Notes: a model not told the origin generated them from the sequence alone. DNA of 57,681 nucleotides from an uncultured Flavobacteriales bacterium (GCA_937973685.1 CALJKJ010000024.1:1-57681), one strand, 5' to 3'; positions 42,943 through 52,921 are shown, counted from the first letter of the stretch. Translations and numbers: made by a program.

Positions 42943-44064
42943 CTAATCGTTCATATTGTGAAGCGAAGCAACACGTTTTGAAGTAGTCGCTTCAATTTTT
43001 GCTGCTGGATTCACTTTCTTAGTCGAACCGGATGAAAACCATCCTGAAACAAATGCAATAACAATCCCAGTAACTAATAAATTGATTAATGAAAGTGGAA
43101 TCATTTTTTTCCATCCTAAATGCATCAATTGATCGTATCGGAAACGCGGTAAGGTCCAACGAATCCACATGAACACAAAAATGAAGAAGAATGTTTTTCC
43201 GAAGAATACTAACACTCCAAGAATTGCTAATGTGTTTCCAGAAAAGGCATCCATACCAGGGAAATTATATCCTCCAAAGAACAAAGCCGAAATAACTGCT
43301 GATGAAATGAACATGTTTACGTATTCAGCGAACAAGAAAAATCCAAGTTTCATTGAACCGTATTCTGTGTGATAACCACCAATCAATTCCGATTCACATT
43401 CTGGCAAATCGAAAGGAGCACGGTTACATTCTGCTAATGCTGTTACCAAGAAAACGATAAATGCAATCGGTTGTTTGAACACATTCCACGTAAACCAACC
43501 GTTTTCCCAAAAACCGTGTTGTTGGTTGATGATGTCTTTCAAACTCAAACTTCCGGACATCATTACAATTGTAATAACTGTAACGCCCATTGCCAATTCG
43601 TAAGAAATCATTTGCGAACTTGCACGAATTGCTCCATACAAGGAATATTTGTTGTTGGAAGCCCAACCTCCGATCATAATTCCATAAACTCCTATCGAAA
43701 CGATTCCCATAATGAATAGGATACCGACATTGACATCTGCAACTTGCAACGAAATCATTTCACCACCAATTGACAAATCAGGTCCCCAAGGAATAACTGC
43801 GCTGGTCAATAAAGCGGTAAACATGGCAATACCAGGTCCTAAAATAAACAACCATTTGTCCGCTTTTGCTGGAATAAAATCTTCTTTGAAGAACATTTTA
43901 CCTGCATCTGCTAGAGGTTGTAAAATTCCCCATGGTCCTGCTCTATCTGGTCCAATTCTATCTTGCAACCAAGCAGCGACTTTACGTTCGATTAGCGTTA
44001 AATATGCCGCAATACCCAAGGTAACCGCAAACAATACAACGATTAATATGATTTTACTTAACAT
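42943..44064 (-). CDS. nuoH: NADH-quinone oxidoreductase subunit H
   Basis: The membrane subunit forming the quinone tunnel with NuoB and NuoD, 373 residues and about eight helices. Family motifs: 'ERKVAAWLQDRIGPDRAGPWG' region (about 26-46), 'ECNRAPFDLPECESELIGG' and 'WIRWTLPRFRYDQLMHLGWK'. A charged, Ala/Lys/Ser-rich tail of about 28 residues after the last helix extends beyond common NuoH and may face the cytoplasm. Confidence 0.96.
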   Translation of the reverse strand: MLSKIILIVVLFAVTLGIAAYLTLIERKVAAWLQDRIGPDRAGPWGILQPLADAGKMFFKEDFIPAKADKWLFILGPGIAMFTALLTSAVIPWGPDLSIGGEMISLQVADVNVGILFIMGIVSIGVYGIMIGGWASNNKYSLYGAIRASSQMISYELAMGVTVITIVMMSGSLSLKDIINQQHGFWENGWFTWNVFKQPIAFIVFLVTALAECNRAPFDLPECESELIGGYHTEYGSMKLGFFLFAEYVNMFISSAVISALFFGGYNFPGMDAFSGNTLAILGVLVFFGKTFFFIFVFMWIRWTLPRFRYDQLMHLGWKKMIPLSLINLLVTGIVIAFVSGWFSSGSTKKVNPAAKIEATTSKRVASLHNMND

Positions 44065-44065
44065 C

Positions 44066-45037
44066 TTACTTATTTGTTAATTTTTTTGCTCCAAGATTTG
44101 GATCTTGCAAGACATATTGACCTTGTGAAATAACAGAATGGCGATTGATGACACGCGGCCCTTCAATTGTCCATTTACTTTTGTCTTTTTTATCAAAACG
44201 ACAATCGTTACAAATCCAAGCTGTTTTTCCGTCGATATCTTCCACTTCACCGTATTGATCTTTACGACCTGTAACACGGTAAATTTCATCACCAAACATC
44301 CAAACAACAGCTTTACCTGCACACTTTGTACATTCACAAGAAGCATTCATTGGTTTCAAGAACCAAACGCGGCTTTTGAAACGGAATGTTTTATCTGTCA
44401 ATGCACCAACAGGACAAACATCAATCACATTTCCTGAGAAATCGTTGTCAATTGCTTGTTCAATATATGTGCTGATTTCAGCATGTTCACCTCGGTGCAT
44501 TACACCGTGAACACGTTTATCTGTCAATTGATTTGCTGTATAAACACAACGGTAACACAAGATACATCTGTTCATGTGCAACTTGATTTTGTCACCGATA
44601 TCAATTGGATCATACGTTCTGCGCTCTTCTTCGTAGCGTGTTCCAGCTTTTCCGTGCTCAAATCCTAAATCCTGTAAATGACATTCACCAGCTTGGTCAC
44701 AAACTGGGCAATCCAATGGGTGGTTGATTAATAAAAACTCTGTCACGGCAGCACGATTTTCGTGAACGCGCTGAGATGTTTTGTTTTTGATAATCATTCC
44801 ATCCTGAACAGGAGTAGAACATGATGCCACTAATTTTGGCATGGGACGTGGATCGGCAGTTGAACCTGCAGCCACTTCGACCAAACAAGTTCTACATTTT
44901 CCACCACTTCCTTCTAATTTACTGTAGTAACACATTGCTGGTGGAACAACATCTCCACCAATTTTGCGTGCAGCATTCAGGATCGTTGTTCCTGGTTCTA
45001 CTGCTACTTCAATATCATCTACGATAACTTTAATCAT
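44066..45037 (-). CDS. nuoG: NADH-quinone oxidoreductase subunit G, short form
   Basis: The iron-sulfur electron wire of complex I. Cluster ligands seen: 2Fe-2S N1b (Cys36, 48, 51 and 73), N5 (His106, Cys110, 113 and 119), N4 (Cys158, 161, 164 and 208) and a further cysteine group (Cys234, 236, 239, with 276 and 279) placed like the N7 or molybdopterin-type 4Fe-4S site. The protein stops at 323 residues, soon after this group, so the whole molybdopterin oxidoreductase-like domain of standard NuoG (about 700-900 residues) is missing. This is the expected Bacteroidota form rather than a broken gene: the stop is followed after one base by nuoH. Confidence 0.93.
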   Translation of the reverse strand: MIKVIVDDIEVAVEPGTTILNAARKIGGDVVPPAMCYYSKLEGSGGKCRTCLVEVAAGSTADPRPMPKLVASCSTPVQDGMIIKNKTSQRVHENRAAVTEFLLINHPLDCPVCDQAGECHLQDLGFEHGKAGTRYEEERRTYDPIDIGDKIKLHMNRCILCYRCVYTANQLTDKRVHGVMHRGEHAEISTYIEQAIDNDFSGNVIDVCPVGALTDKTFRFKSRVWFLKPMNASCECTKCAGKAVVWMFGDEIYRVTGRKDQYGEVEDIDGKTAWICNDCRFDKKDKSKWTIEGPRVINRHSVISQGQYVLQDPNLGAKKLTNK

Positions 45038-45049
45038 CTCGTTGATTTT

Positions 45050-46393
45050 TTATACCAATGGTATGTGATTTGACGCGATTCCAAAATTGCGCTTTTGAGC
45101 TTCATCTGGATGTGTAACGTGCCATTCGAACTCTTCACGGAAATGACGAATTGCAGCAGCAACTGGCCATGCAGCAGCATCACCAAGCGGACAAATCGTA
45201 TTTCCTTCTATTTTCTTATTGATTTCTTCTAACAAATCGATATCACGCATGTTACCATGACCGTATTCCAAACGGTGAAGGACTTTTTCCATCCAACCCG
45301 TTCCCTCACGACAAGGTGAACACTGACCACACGATTCGTGTGCGTAAAAACGAGAGAAATTCCATGTGTTACGAACGATACATTGATCTTCATCAAAAAC
45401 AATGAATCCTCCAGATCCCAACATTGATCCTGTCGCAAAACCTCCTTCTGATAAACCTTCGTAAGACATCAAACGATCGGTTCCTTCAGCAGTTTTAGTA
45501 ACTAAATTTGCTGGTAAAATTGGAACAGATGAACCTCCAGGTACACACGCTTTTAATTTCTTTCCATTAGCAATTCCGCCACACCATTCATCTGAATAAA
45601 TGAATTCCTCAACAGACATTCCTAATTCTATCTCGTATACACCAGGTTTTACTAAATTTCCACAAGCGGAAATCAATTTCGTACCCGTGCTTTTTCCAAT
45701 ACCAATTTTAGCATATTCTGCTCCGCCATCGTTCACAATTGGAACTACTGCAGCAATTGATTCAACATTATTAACAACTGTTGGACAACCCCACAACCCT
45801 TTAACTGCAGGGAATGGTGGTTTGATTCGTGGATTTCCCCGTTTTCCTTCTAATGATTCAATTAATGCTGTTTCTTCACCACAAATGTAGGCACCTCCAC
45901 CAGGAGCTATTGCCAAATCTAGATCGTAACCTGAGCCAAGAATATTTTTACCTAACCATCCGTTTGCATAGGCTTCAGCAATTGCTTTTTCCACAATTTC
46001 CAATACCCACATGTATTCTCCACGGATGTAAATGTAGGATTGATTACAACCCAATGCGTAACTTGAAACAATCATCCCTTCAACTAACAAGTGAGGAATG
46101 TGTTCCATTAAATAACGGTCTTTGAATGTCCCAGGTTCTGACTCATCAGCGTTACACAATAAATAACGCGGAACTCCTTCTGGTTTAGCCAAAAACGACC
46201 ATTTCATTCCTGTTGGGAAACCTGCACCACCACGACCACGTAATCCAGAAGCTTGCACTTCTTCCACTACATTTTGAGGCGACATTGATTTCAATGCTTT
46301 CTCAACTGCACGATATCCACCGTTTTTACGGTAAACATCATACGATTCGATTCCAGGAACGTTAATGTGTTCCAATAATAACTTTCTTCCCAT
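45050..46393 (-). CDS. nuoF: NADH-quinone oxidoreductase subunit F
   Basis: The NADH-oxidising subunit, 447 residues, with FMN and cluster N3. The NADH/FMN glycine-rich site is 'GLRGRGGAGFPTGMKW' (about 50-65). 'CGEETALIESLEGKRGNPR' is the second nucleotide-binding block. The N3 cluster cysteines are Cys355, 358 and 361 ('ESCGQCSPCREGTGW') with Cys401 ('NTICPLGDAA'). Confidence 0.97.
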   Translation of the reverse strand: MGRKLLLEHINVPGIESYDVYRKNGGYRAVEKALKSMSPQNVVEEVQASGLRGRGGAGFPTGMKWSFLAKPEGVPRYLLCNADESEPGTFKDRYLMEHIPHLLVEGMIVSSYALGCNQSYIYIRGEYMWVLEIVEKAIAEAYANGWLGKNILGSGYDLDLAIAPGGGAYICGEETALIESLEGKRGNPRIKPPFPAVKGLWGCPTVVNNVESIAAVVPIVNDGGAEYAKIGIGKSTGTKLISACGNLVKPGVYEIELGMSVEEFIYSDEWCGGIANGKKLKACVPGGSSVPILPANLVTKTAEGTDRLMSYEGLSEGGFATGSMLGSGGFIVFDEDQCIVRNTWNFSRFYAHESCGQCSPCREGTGWMEKVLHRLEYGHGNMRDIDLLEEINKKIEGNTICPLGDAAAWPVAAAIRHFREEFEWHVTHPDEAQKRNFGIASNHIPLV

Positions 46394-46398
46394 CTTAA

Positions 46399-46920
46399 TT
46401 AATTCGATGAAGTTGTATGTTCATTACGAAGTGATTCCAATAAGGCATCCACTTTTTCAGGCGTTAAGTGTTCGTGGTAATGTTTGCCACATTGTAGCAT
46501 TGGACCATAACCACAAGCTCCCAAACATTCAGCTGTTTTCAATGTGAAAATTCCGTCAGCTGAAGTTCCGCCTACTTCGATATTTAATTTCTGTTGAATG
46601 TAATCGATGATATTATCTGAACCAACCAACATACAAGGTCCTGTTCGACACACTTCTAACACCACTTTACCTGGTTTTTCAATGTTGAACATCGTATAAA
46701 AAGTAGCTACTTCGTATACTTCTACTGGTTGGATTCCTAAAATTTCTGCAACATAGTTCATTGTTGGCACACTCAACCATCCACCAAATTCTTCTTCAGC
46801 GATATGTAAAATGCGTAGCAAAGCACTTTTTTGTTTTCCTTCAGGAAACAAACTAATTACTCGTTGCACTTCAGCCATTTTTTCAGGACTGAATTGTGGA
46901 TTTGTTACCTCTGTGCTCAT
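46399..46920 (-). CDS. nuoE: NADH-quinone oxidoreductase subunit E
   Basis: A thioredoxin-like 2Fe-2S subunit (cluster N1a) that sits beside NuoF. It has 173 residues; the cluster ligands are Cys91 and Cys96 ('CRTGPC') with Cys132 and Cys136 ('CLGACGYGP'). Confidence 0.96.
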   Translation of the reverse strand: MSTEVTNPQFSPEKMAEVQRVISLFPEGKQKSALLRILHIAEEEFGGWLSVPTMNYVAEILGIQPVEVYEVATFYTMFNIEKPGKVVLEVCRTGPCMLVGSDNIIDYIQQKLNIEVGGTSADGIFTLKTAECLGACGYGPMLQCGKHYHEHLTPEKVDALLESLRNEHTTSSN

Positions 46921-46921
46921 A

Positions 46922-48145
46922 TTATGCGTCTAATTCTCCAGCAATTACATTCATACTACTCATCGTCAATACTGCGTCAGAGATTGTTTGTCCTGTAATC
47001 ATTTCAGGATATGCTTGGTAATAAATAAAACTCGGTCTTCTAAATTGTAAACGGTATGGTGTTCTTCCACCATCTGAAATAAGTTGGTAACCTACTTCAC
47101 CATTTCCACCTTCAACGCTGTGGTAAACTTCACCTGCAGGAATTGGTGTTTCACCCATCACAATTTTAAAGTGATAAATCAATGCCTCCATTTTTGTGTA
47201 GACATCTTCTTTGCGTGGCAAATAAAACTCCGGAAGGTTTTCAGCAAAATAACTTCCTTCTGGCATTTTATCTAATGCTTGGCGAATGATGCTTAAACTT
47301 TGACGAACTTCTTCTTGGCGTACACAAAAACGATCGTATGTGTCCCCTTGTGTTCCAACCGGAACAATGAAGTCGAAATCTTGGTACGAAGAATATGGAT
47401 TCATCACGCGTACATCGTAATCAACTCCTGTGGCACGCAAGTTTGGACCGGTGAAACCATAATCCAACGCACGTTCAGCGCTCATAGGACCAGCACCGAT
47501 CGTACGGTCCATAAATATTCTATTGCGTAATAACAAGCTATCGAATTCCTCAAAATGTTTCGGGAATTCTTTTAAGAATTTCTCTAATTTTTCGTGAAAA
47601 CGCGGTGAAAAATCACGCTCAAATCCACCAATTCGACCAATGTTCGTTGTCAAACGTGCGCCACAAACTTCTTCAAAAATATCGTAGATAGCCTCGCGTT
47701 GTTGGAACATGTATGTAAATCCTGTCAATGCTCCTGTATCCACCCCAATAACCGAATTACAAACCAAATGGTCAGCAATACGAGATAATTCCATTATAAT
47801 GACACGCATGTATTGTGCACGTTTTGGAATTTCCACACCGATTAATTTTTCAACTGTCATTTCCCAACCCATGTTATTGATTGGAGAAGAACAATAATTT
47901 AATCGATCTGTAATTGGCGTAATTTGATTGTACGGACGGCGTTCAGCTAATTTTTCAAAAGCACGGTGAATGTATCCAATTGTTTGAACAGAACCTAAAA
48001 TCTTTTCTCCGTCAACCGTCAATACATTTTGGAAAATACCGTGTGTTGCAGGGTGTGTTGGACCAAGGTTCAATGTCGAAATTTCCCCATCGATTGTTTC
48101 GTTGGAGAATAAACTTTCAGGTTTCTTTGTATAAGTATCGCTCAT
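46922..48145 (-). CDS. nuoD: NADH-quinone oxidoreductase subunit D
   Basis: The 49-kDa subunit forming the quinone-binding pocket with NuoB, 407 residues. Motifs: 'LGPTHPATHGIFQNVLTVDGE' region (about 27-47), 'IGYIHRAFEKLAERRPYNQ', 'DRLNYCSSPINN' and the C-terminal 'VEGGNGEVGYQLISDGG'. NuoC is a separate gene, unlike the CD fusion of enterobacteria. Confidence 0.97.
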   Translation of the reverse strand: MSDTYTKKPESLFSNETIDGEISTLNLGPTHPATHGIFQNVLTVDGEKILGSVQTIGYIHRAFEKLAERRPYNQITPITDRLNYCSSPINNMGWEMTVEKLIGVEIPKRAQYMRVIIMELSRIADHLVCNSVIGVDTGALTGFTYMFQQREAIYDIFEEVCGARLTTNIGRIGGFERDFSPRFHEKLEKFLKEFPKHFEEFDSLLLRNRIFMDRTIGAGPMSAERALDYGFTGPNLRATGVDYDVRVMNPYSSYQDFDFIVPVGTQGDTYDRFCVRQEEVRQSLSIIRQALDKMPEGSYFAENLPEFYLPRKEDVYTKMEALIYHFKIVMGETPIPAGEVYHSVEGGNGEVGYQLISDGGRTPYRLQFRRPSFIYYQAYPEMITGQTISDAVLTMSSMNVIAGELDA

Positions 48146-48155
48146 AGTTCAGAAT

Positions 48156-48662
48156 TTATCTACCGAAGTAGCGATCGTCTTTATCTTCTCTGGTTGCATC
48201 TTCCAAATGGTATTCTTTACGCAAAGGGAAGTAGTCCATTGAATCTTCGTTTAATATTCTAGTCAAGTTTGGATGTCCCGTAAATTGAACCCCAAAGAAA
48301 TCGTAAGTCTCTCTTTCTTGCCAATTTGCACCTACGTAGATGTCCGTTATCGAAGCAATTGTTGGTTCTGCAATCGGAATAAACGCTTTCAAGCGCAAAC
48401 GGAAATTGTTTACAAGTGAATGCAATAAATAAGAAATTGCTAATTCGCGTCCTTCGCTATTCGGATAATGCGTTGCACCCAACAAGGTCAAAAACGAAAT
48501 TTTTGTCGCATCATCTTGTTTCAACCAAGCAATGATTTCATGTGCTTTATCGGCTGCAACCTCAACAGTTAACAAGTCATAGGGAGTTTCACTGGTAATG
48601 ATTGCGCTTCCGAATTGTTCTTGCAAACGTGCTAAAACAAATTCATTGGTAAGATTAGTCAT
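48156..48662 (-). CDS. nuoC: NADH-quinone oxidoreductase subunit C
   Basis: The 30-kDa subunit, 168 residues, a scaffold beside NuoD. The family signature is 'NWQERETYDFFGVQFTGHPN' and 'RILNEDSMDYFPLRKEY'. It overlaps the end of nuoB by eight bases. Confidence 0.95.
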   Translation of the reverse strand: MTNLTNEFVLARLQEQFGSAIITSETPYDLLTVEVAADKAHEIIAWLKQDDATKISFLTLLGATHYPNSEGRELAISYLLHSLVNNFRLRLKAFIPIAEPTIASITDIYVGANWQERETYDFFGVQFTGHPNLTRILNEDSMDYFPLRKEYHLEDATREDKDDRYFGR

Positions 48663-49206
48663 TTTCGTTCAAATGATATTTGTTCAACAAATGTTTGTAT
48701 TCATCCGAATAACGGCGGCGTAATGATTCGTTTTTCACCAAACGGTGAATGTTCATTAACCCTTCAATGATTTGCTCGGGACGTGGTGGACAACCAGGAA
48801 CGTAAACATCCACTGGAATTACACGGTCGATACCTTGCAAAACAGAATACGTGTCAAAAATACCTCCAGATGAAGCACAAGCGCCAACAGAAATCACCCA
48901 TTTAGGTTCTGCCATTTGCTCGTACACTTGTTTTAAAATTGGAGCGAGTTTTTTAGAAATTGTACCTGCAACAATCAACAAGTCAGCTTGACGAGGAGAA
49001 AATGACATACGCTCCATTCCAAAACGTGCAACGTCATAATTTGATCCCATCGTTGCCATGTACTCAATTCCACAACAAGAAGTTGCAAACGGCAATGGCC
49101 AAACGGAGTTGGCACGAGCAGAAGCAATCACTTTGTCCAAAACGGACAATTGAAATCCTTCACCGTTGAATGTCTCAACGCCGTTTATTTTTTCTACTTT
49201 TCCCAT
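48655..49206 (-). CDS. nuoB: NADH-quinone oxidoreductase subunit B
   Basis: It carries cluster N2, the last electron donor to quinone. In 183 residues the N2 ligands are present: the tandem Cys44-Cys45 ('ATSCCGIEYM'), Cys110 ('VGACASSGG') and Cys139 ('VPGCPPRPE'). The start overlaps the end of nuoA by 13 bases. Confidence 0.97.
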   Translation of the reverse strand: MGKVEKINGVETFNGEGFQLSVLDKVIASARANSVWPLPFATSCCGIEYMATMGSNYDVARFGMERMSFSPRQADLLIVAGTISKKLAPILKQVYEQMAEPKWVISVGACASSGGIFDTYSVLQGIDRVIPVDVYVPGCPPRPEQIIEGLMNIHRLVKNESLRRRYSDEYKHLLNKYHLNEND

Positions 49207-49559
49207 TCTAAAGCGCCTTTTTTAAGTACATAGAAAAATCCTGTAAGAAAGAATGCAACAAACACGATAACCGCATACAATCCCTCTAGTTGCAACGCTT
49301 TGAAATTCACTGCATACGGGTAAAAGAAAATAACTTCTACATCGAATAACACGAATAAAATTGCGGTTAACAAATAACGGATTGAAATAGGAAAACGAGC
49401 GTTGCCAATTTCCTCGATACCACATTCCCAGTTGGCATCTTTCTTTTTAGCTTTTAGGTTTGGTCCAAGGAAGTGCGTGACTACTAAAACGGCCACTACA
49501 AATCCCACAGCCACAGCTGCTTGGATCAAAATCGGAAGGTAATCTACTGGTGTAGACAT
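49194..49559 (-). CDS. nuoA: NADH-quinone oxidoreductase subunit A
   Basis: A three-helix membrane subunit of 121 residues and the first gene of the operon. 'KKDANWECGIEEIGNARFPISIRYLLTAILFVLFDVEVIFFYPYA' is the conserved loop and second helix (given here by its key parts: ECGIE and FDVEVIF). ATG 49559 is preferred over the in-frame GTG two codons earlier (49565). A weak TAAATTCG box (49588-49581, minus) stands upstream. Confidence 0.95.
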   Translation of the reverse strand: MSTPVDYLPILIQAAVAVGFVVAVLVVTHFLGPNLKAKKKDANWECGIEEIGNARFPISIRYLLTAILFVLFDVEVIFFYPYAVNFKALQLEGLYAVIVFVAFFLTGFFYVLKKGALEWEK

Positions 49560-49696
49560 AATCACTTGTTTTAAGACCCGCGAATTTAATACTTTTTAAC
49601 GTGTTGCATAACGAAAAAGCAATAAAAAAAAGATTATTTTTTGATTTTTTATGTGGTCTGCTAATCTGGGGTCAAAAAAGCAAATGGGAATACGCA

Positions 49697-51523
49697 CTAT
49701 AAGTCCGCGTCTATTGCATCTCCACGAAGTAAGCGGTATTGTTTTCGTGCTGCAATTGTCAACAAACTTCCTTTGAATTCAAGCAATATTTTCTTGTAAT
49801 AAGTCGCTGCTTTTTCTTTGTCGTTTAATTGATTTTCATACAATTCTGCTAACTGAAAAACAGCATCGTCAGCCAAAATATCTTGATTGTAATTTGTATA
49901 GATTTTGAGCAATAAACGCTCTGTTTCGTTCCATTTTCCTTGCTCATACATTGCTTGTGCTTTCCGCAACAAAATTTCATCGTTCAATCCGTGTTCGGGA
50001 AATGTTTCAGCTATCGAATCGTATTGACGAAAAGCGGCCTCAAATTGGTGTTGCTCTAATAATAAATCTGCTTTTGCAAACAAATTCATGGCTGTGTAAT
50101 TGCTATCCAAACCTAAATTATCGGTTATCAAAATAGACAATTTCATCGCGTCATTGGCAATCAATTTCGAAGTCGATTCTTTCAAAATATCCAATTGAGA
50201 TTGTGCAAACTTAAAGTCTCCATCGTAATAAAATATACGTGCATTTTTAAATTTAGCTTCCGCTCCTATTGGCTCGAATTTGAAATCTTTGTCGATTTGC
50301 ATGTAATACAACGACGCTTGCCAAATATCATCTTGTAAGACCAAAACATCTGCTAACGCCATTTTAATTTCTGCTCTTCCAATATCGTTCAATCCCGGCA
50401 ACGCCAAACAACTATCCAATAAGGCACTTGCACTTTTTGCATCGTTCCCATAATACGCTTGTATGATTGCTAATTCTTTAGCGATTCCAACCACATTTCT
50501 GTTCCACCCAATTAGGTGAATCGCTGAACGGTATTCGGAAATAGCTTGGGTTATTTCTGCTGCTTGGATGTTTTTTAATTGGGTAATTTCACGGTAACGC
50601 ACATTCAACAAAGCACTGTAAGCTTGGAAATAAAAAGGAGCAGATTGCCCCATAGCTATGACGGAATTATATGCTTGTCGTGCTGTTGGGAAATCCGAAT
50701 TCTGAACACATGTTTCTGCTAATTCCATTAACCGTTTGCCGCCACCATTTTCACGCTTATCCAAAGCTTGCACCTGCGTCAATGCACTTTTGAATTCTTT
50801 CTTTTGTACAAAAAGCCAAATTAACATGTCGGCATAAACGAGTTCGTTTGGATTTTTTTGAATACGCGTGAGCAATTTGACTTTCAACTTGCTGTATGCG
50901 CCATTTACATCTTCTTGAAAATCAATCTGTTTGGAAAGCATCGTCTGGATATCCATTGCTGAGCCAGGATAGTTGTCCAAGGCCTCCATTAATTCATCGA
51001 TCATTTCATCTGTTTTCCCTAGCAGACTGTAAACTTCTGCAAATTGCAAATGAAGCGGGTATTGATTCTTCAACTCTTTGCGTGCAGCTTGGAGCGTTTT
51101 TAGTCCCCACTCTGCTTTTCCTTTGCGCAATAAACTTGTGTACAACTCTATCGCTTGGTAGCCACTTTTGGTGGCTGATTTGATAAGATCGTTGATGATT
51201 TTTTCACTTTTATCACTTTGTTTTGTTCGTTCATAAAAGTCACTTAACGCAATGGCATACTCATAGTCGTTTGGAGAGGCCGCAACCAATTTCTTGAAAA
51301 GTTTCTCAGCATCTTTTGTATTCCCTGTTTTCTCCAAACATTCGATGTATCGGAAATACTCAAATTTAGAACTTTGTTTGTTGATGATTTTTTCAAAATA
51401 AGGCAGGGCTTTGTCAAACTCACCATTGGTATAGTACAAATTTGCCAATTGTTGATCCGTACTTGTTTGGGCAAGTAATTGAAGCGAAAATAAAAAGGCA
51501 ACTATGGACAAAATGAATTTCAT
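49697..51523 (-). CDS. Exported tetratricopeptide-repeat protein
   Basis: A 608-residue protein with a signal peptide (1-19, 'FILSIVAFLFSLQLLAQ') and helical TPR-type repeats throughout ('ANLYYTNGEFDKALPYFEKI', 'EYAIALSDFYERTKQSDKSE', 'AVFQLAELYENQLNDKEKAA'). TPR arrays are protein-binding scaffolds; in the periplasm they often serve envelope or secretion assembly. No enzyme motif is visible, and the partner is unknown. It precedes nuoA on the same strand by 137 bases but is probably a separate transcription unit. Confidence 0.87.
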   Translation of the reverse strand: MKFILSIVAFLFSLQLLAQTSTDQQLANLYYTNGEFDKALPYFEKIINKQSSKFEYFRYIECLEKTGNTKDAEKLFKKLVAASPNDYEYAIALSDFYERTKQSDKSEKIINDLIKSATKSGYQAIELYTSLLRKGKAEWGLKTLQAARKELKNQYPLHLQFAEVYSLLGKTDEMIDELMEALDNYPGSAMDIQTMLSKQIDFQEDVNGAYSKLKVKLLTRIQKNPNELVYADMLIWLFVQKKEFKSALTQVQALDKRENGGGKRLMELAETCVQNSDFPTARQAYNSVIAMGQSAPFYFQAYSALLNVRYREITQLKNIQAAEITQAISEYRSAIHLIGWNRNVVGIAKELAIIQAYYGNDAKSASALLDSCLALPGLNDIGRAEIKMALADVLVLQDDIWQASLYYMQIDKDFKFEPIGAEAKFKNARIFYYDGDFKFAQSQLDILKESTSKLIANDAMKLSILITDNLGLDSNYTAMNLFAKADLLLEQHQFEAAFRQYDSIAETFPEHGLNDEILLRKAQAMYEQGKWNETERLLLKIYTNYNQDILADDAVFQLAELYENQLNDKEKAATYYKKILLEFKGSLLTIAARKQYRLLRGDAIDADL

Positions 51524-51598
51524 GACCTATTATTGATTTGAGCTATAAAATTAATGTCAAATTTGGATAAAGCAATTGAAAGGCTGTTAAGAAACAAA

Positions 51599-51629
51599 AA
51601 ATCCCGCAATCTTTTCGAGAACGGGATTT
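51599..51629 (-). terminator. Terminator after serS
   Basis: AAATCCCG (51599-51606) pairs with CGGGATTT (51622-51629); on the minus strand the stem is followed by a T run. It lies about 20 bases beyond the serS stop. Confidence 0.8.
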
Positions 51630-51649
51630 GAATTTGTTTCGTGTGAATT

Positions 51650-52921
51650 TTAATCAATGGTTTTAAAATTCAAATATTTGTGCAACACTTCTGGGATTTC
51701 AATACCAGTTGGTGTTTGATAATTTTCCATAATTGCAGCCATGATGCGTGGCAATGCTAAAGCACTTCCGTTCAATGTATGCGCCAATTGGTTCTTTTTA
51801 TCGGCATTTTTAAAACGTAATTTCAGTCGATTCGCTTGGAAAGTGTCGAAACGAGAGCACGAACTAACTTCCAACCATTTTTCTTGCGCAGCTGAATACA
51901 CTTCAAAATCGTATGTCATTGCAGAGGCAAATCCAGTGTCGCCACCACACAAACGCAAAATGCGGTAGTGCAAGCCTAATTTTTCAAGTAATCCTTTGAC
52001 GTGATCAATCATTTCTTCCAATGCTTTTGCTGCATTTGAAGGGTGCTCAATGCGTACGATTTCCACTTTATCAAATTGATGCAAGCGATTTAAACCACGC
52101 ACGTGTGCGCCATAACTTCCAGCTTCACGTCGGAAACAAGGCGTATAACCTGTCATTTTGATCGAGAAATTTTCATCAGGCAAGATGACATCGCGGTAAA
52201 TGTTCGTCAATGGAACTTCGGCAGTTGGAATTAAGTACAAATCATCTTCTGCACAGTAATACATTTGACCCTCTTTGTCGGGTAATTGTCCCGTACCGTA
52301 TCCGCTGGCTTCATTCACTACGTGAGGCGCAATGAATTCTTCGTAACCTGCTTTTTCTGCTTCGTCTAAGAAAAATTGAATCAATGCACGTTGTAACTTT
52401 GCTCCTTTTCCTCTGTAAACAGGAAAGCCAGCACCAGTTATTTTAACACCCAATTCAAAATCAATCAAGTTGTATTTTTTGGTCAATTCCCAATGCGGAA
52501 CAGCTTCTGAATGCAATTGAGCTGGTTCACCAACTACTAAAATTGTTTCGTTGTCTTCTTCATTTTTACCTGCAACGACTAATTCATTGGGAACATTTGG
52601 AATTTGGTACAACAACTGAGTGATTTCAGCGTCCAACGAATCAACCGATGCCTTCAATGTCGTTTCATCAGCTTTTAATTCGGCTGTTTTTGCTTTTGCC
52701 GCTTCCGCTTCAGCTGTTTTACCAGCTTGAAAAAACGCGCCTATTTCTTTGGCAATTTTATTTAAATCAGCTGTGATGCTTTCCATTTGGGTTTTCGCAT
52801 TACGCCACTGTTGATCTTTTTCAATAAGCGCATCGATTGTTTCGGTAACATCGATGTTTCTCTTTTTTAACGCCTGAATGAGTTCATCTCGTTCAGTGCG
52901 AATTCTTGTCATTTCTAACAT
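51650..52921 (-). CDS. serS: Seryl-tRNA synthetase
   Basis: It charges tRNA-Ser and tRNA-Sec with serine. The 423 residues show the N-terminal coiled-coil arm (about 1-110, 'LKADETTLKASVDSLDAEI') that grips the long variable arm of tRNA, and the class II catalytic core: 'TAEVPLTNIYRD', 'TPCFRREAGSYGAHVRGLNR' (motif 2) and 'LNGSALALPRIMAAIMENYQ' (motif 3). The ATG at 52921 gives the usual 'MLEMTRIR' start. It is downstream of rplU-rpmA but separated from them by a terminator. Confidence 0.97.
   Translation of the reverse strand: MLEMTRIRTERDELIQALKKRNIDVTETIDALIEKDQQWRNAKTQMESITADLNKIAKEIGAFFQAGKTAEAEAAKAKTAELKADETTLKASVDSLDAEITQLLYQIPNVPNELVVAGKNEEDNETILVVGEPAQLHSEAVPHWELTKKYNLIDFELGVKITGAGFPVYRGKGAKLQRALIQFFLDEAEKAGYEEFIAPHVVNEASGYGTGQLPDKEGQMYYCAEDDLYLIPTAEVPLTNIYRDVILPDENFSIKMTGYTPCFRREAGSYGAHVRGLNRLHQFDKVEIVRIEHPSNAAKALEEMIDHVKGLLEKLGLHYRILRLCGGDTGFASAMTYDFEVYSAAQEKWLEVSSCSRFDTFQANRLKLRFKNADKKNQLAHTLNGSALALPRIMAAIMENYQTPTGIEIPEVLHKYLNFKTID

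Noticed and set aside
44066..45037. nuoG truncated by mutation
   Set aside because: The stop is followed one base later by nuoH in a tidy operon, and short NuoG is the normal form in this phylum.
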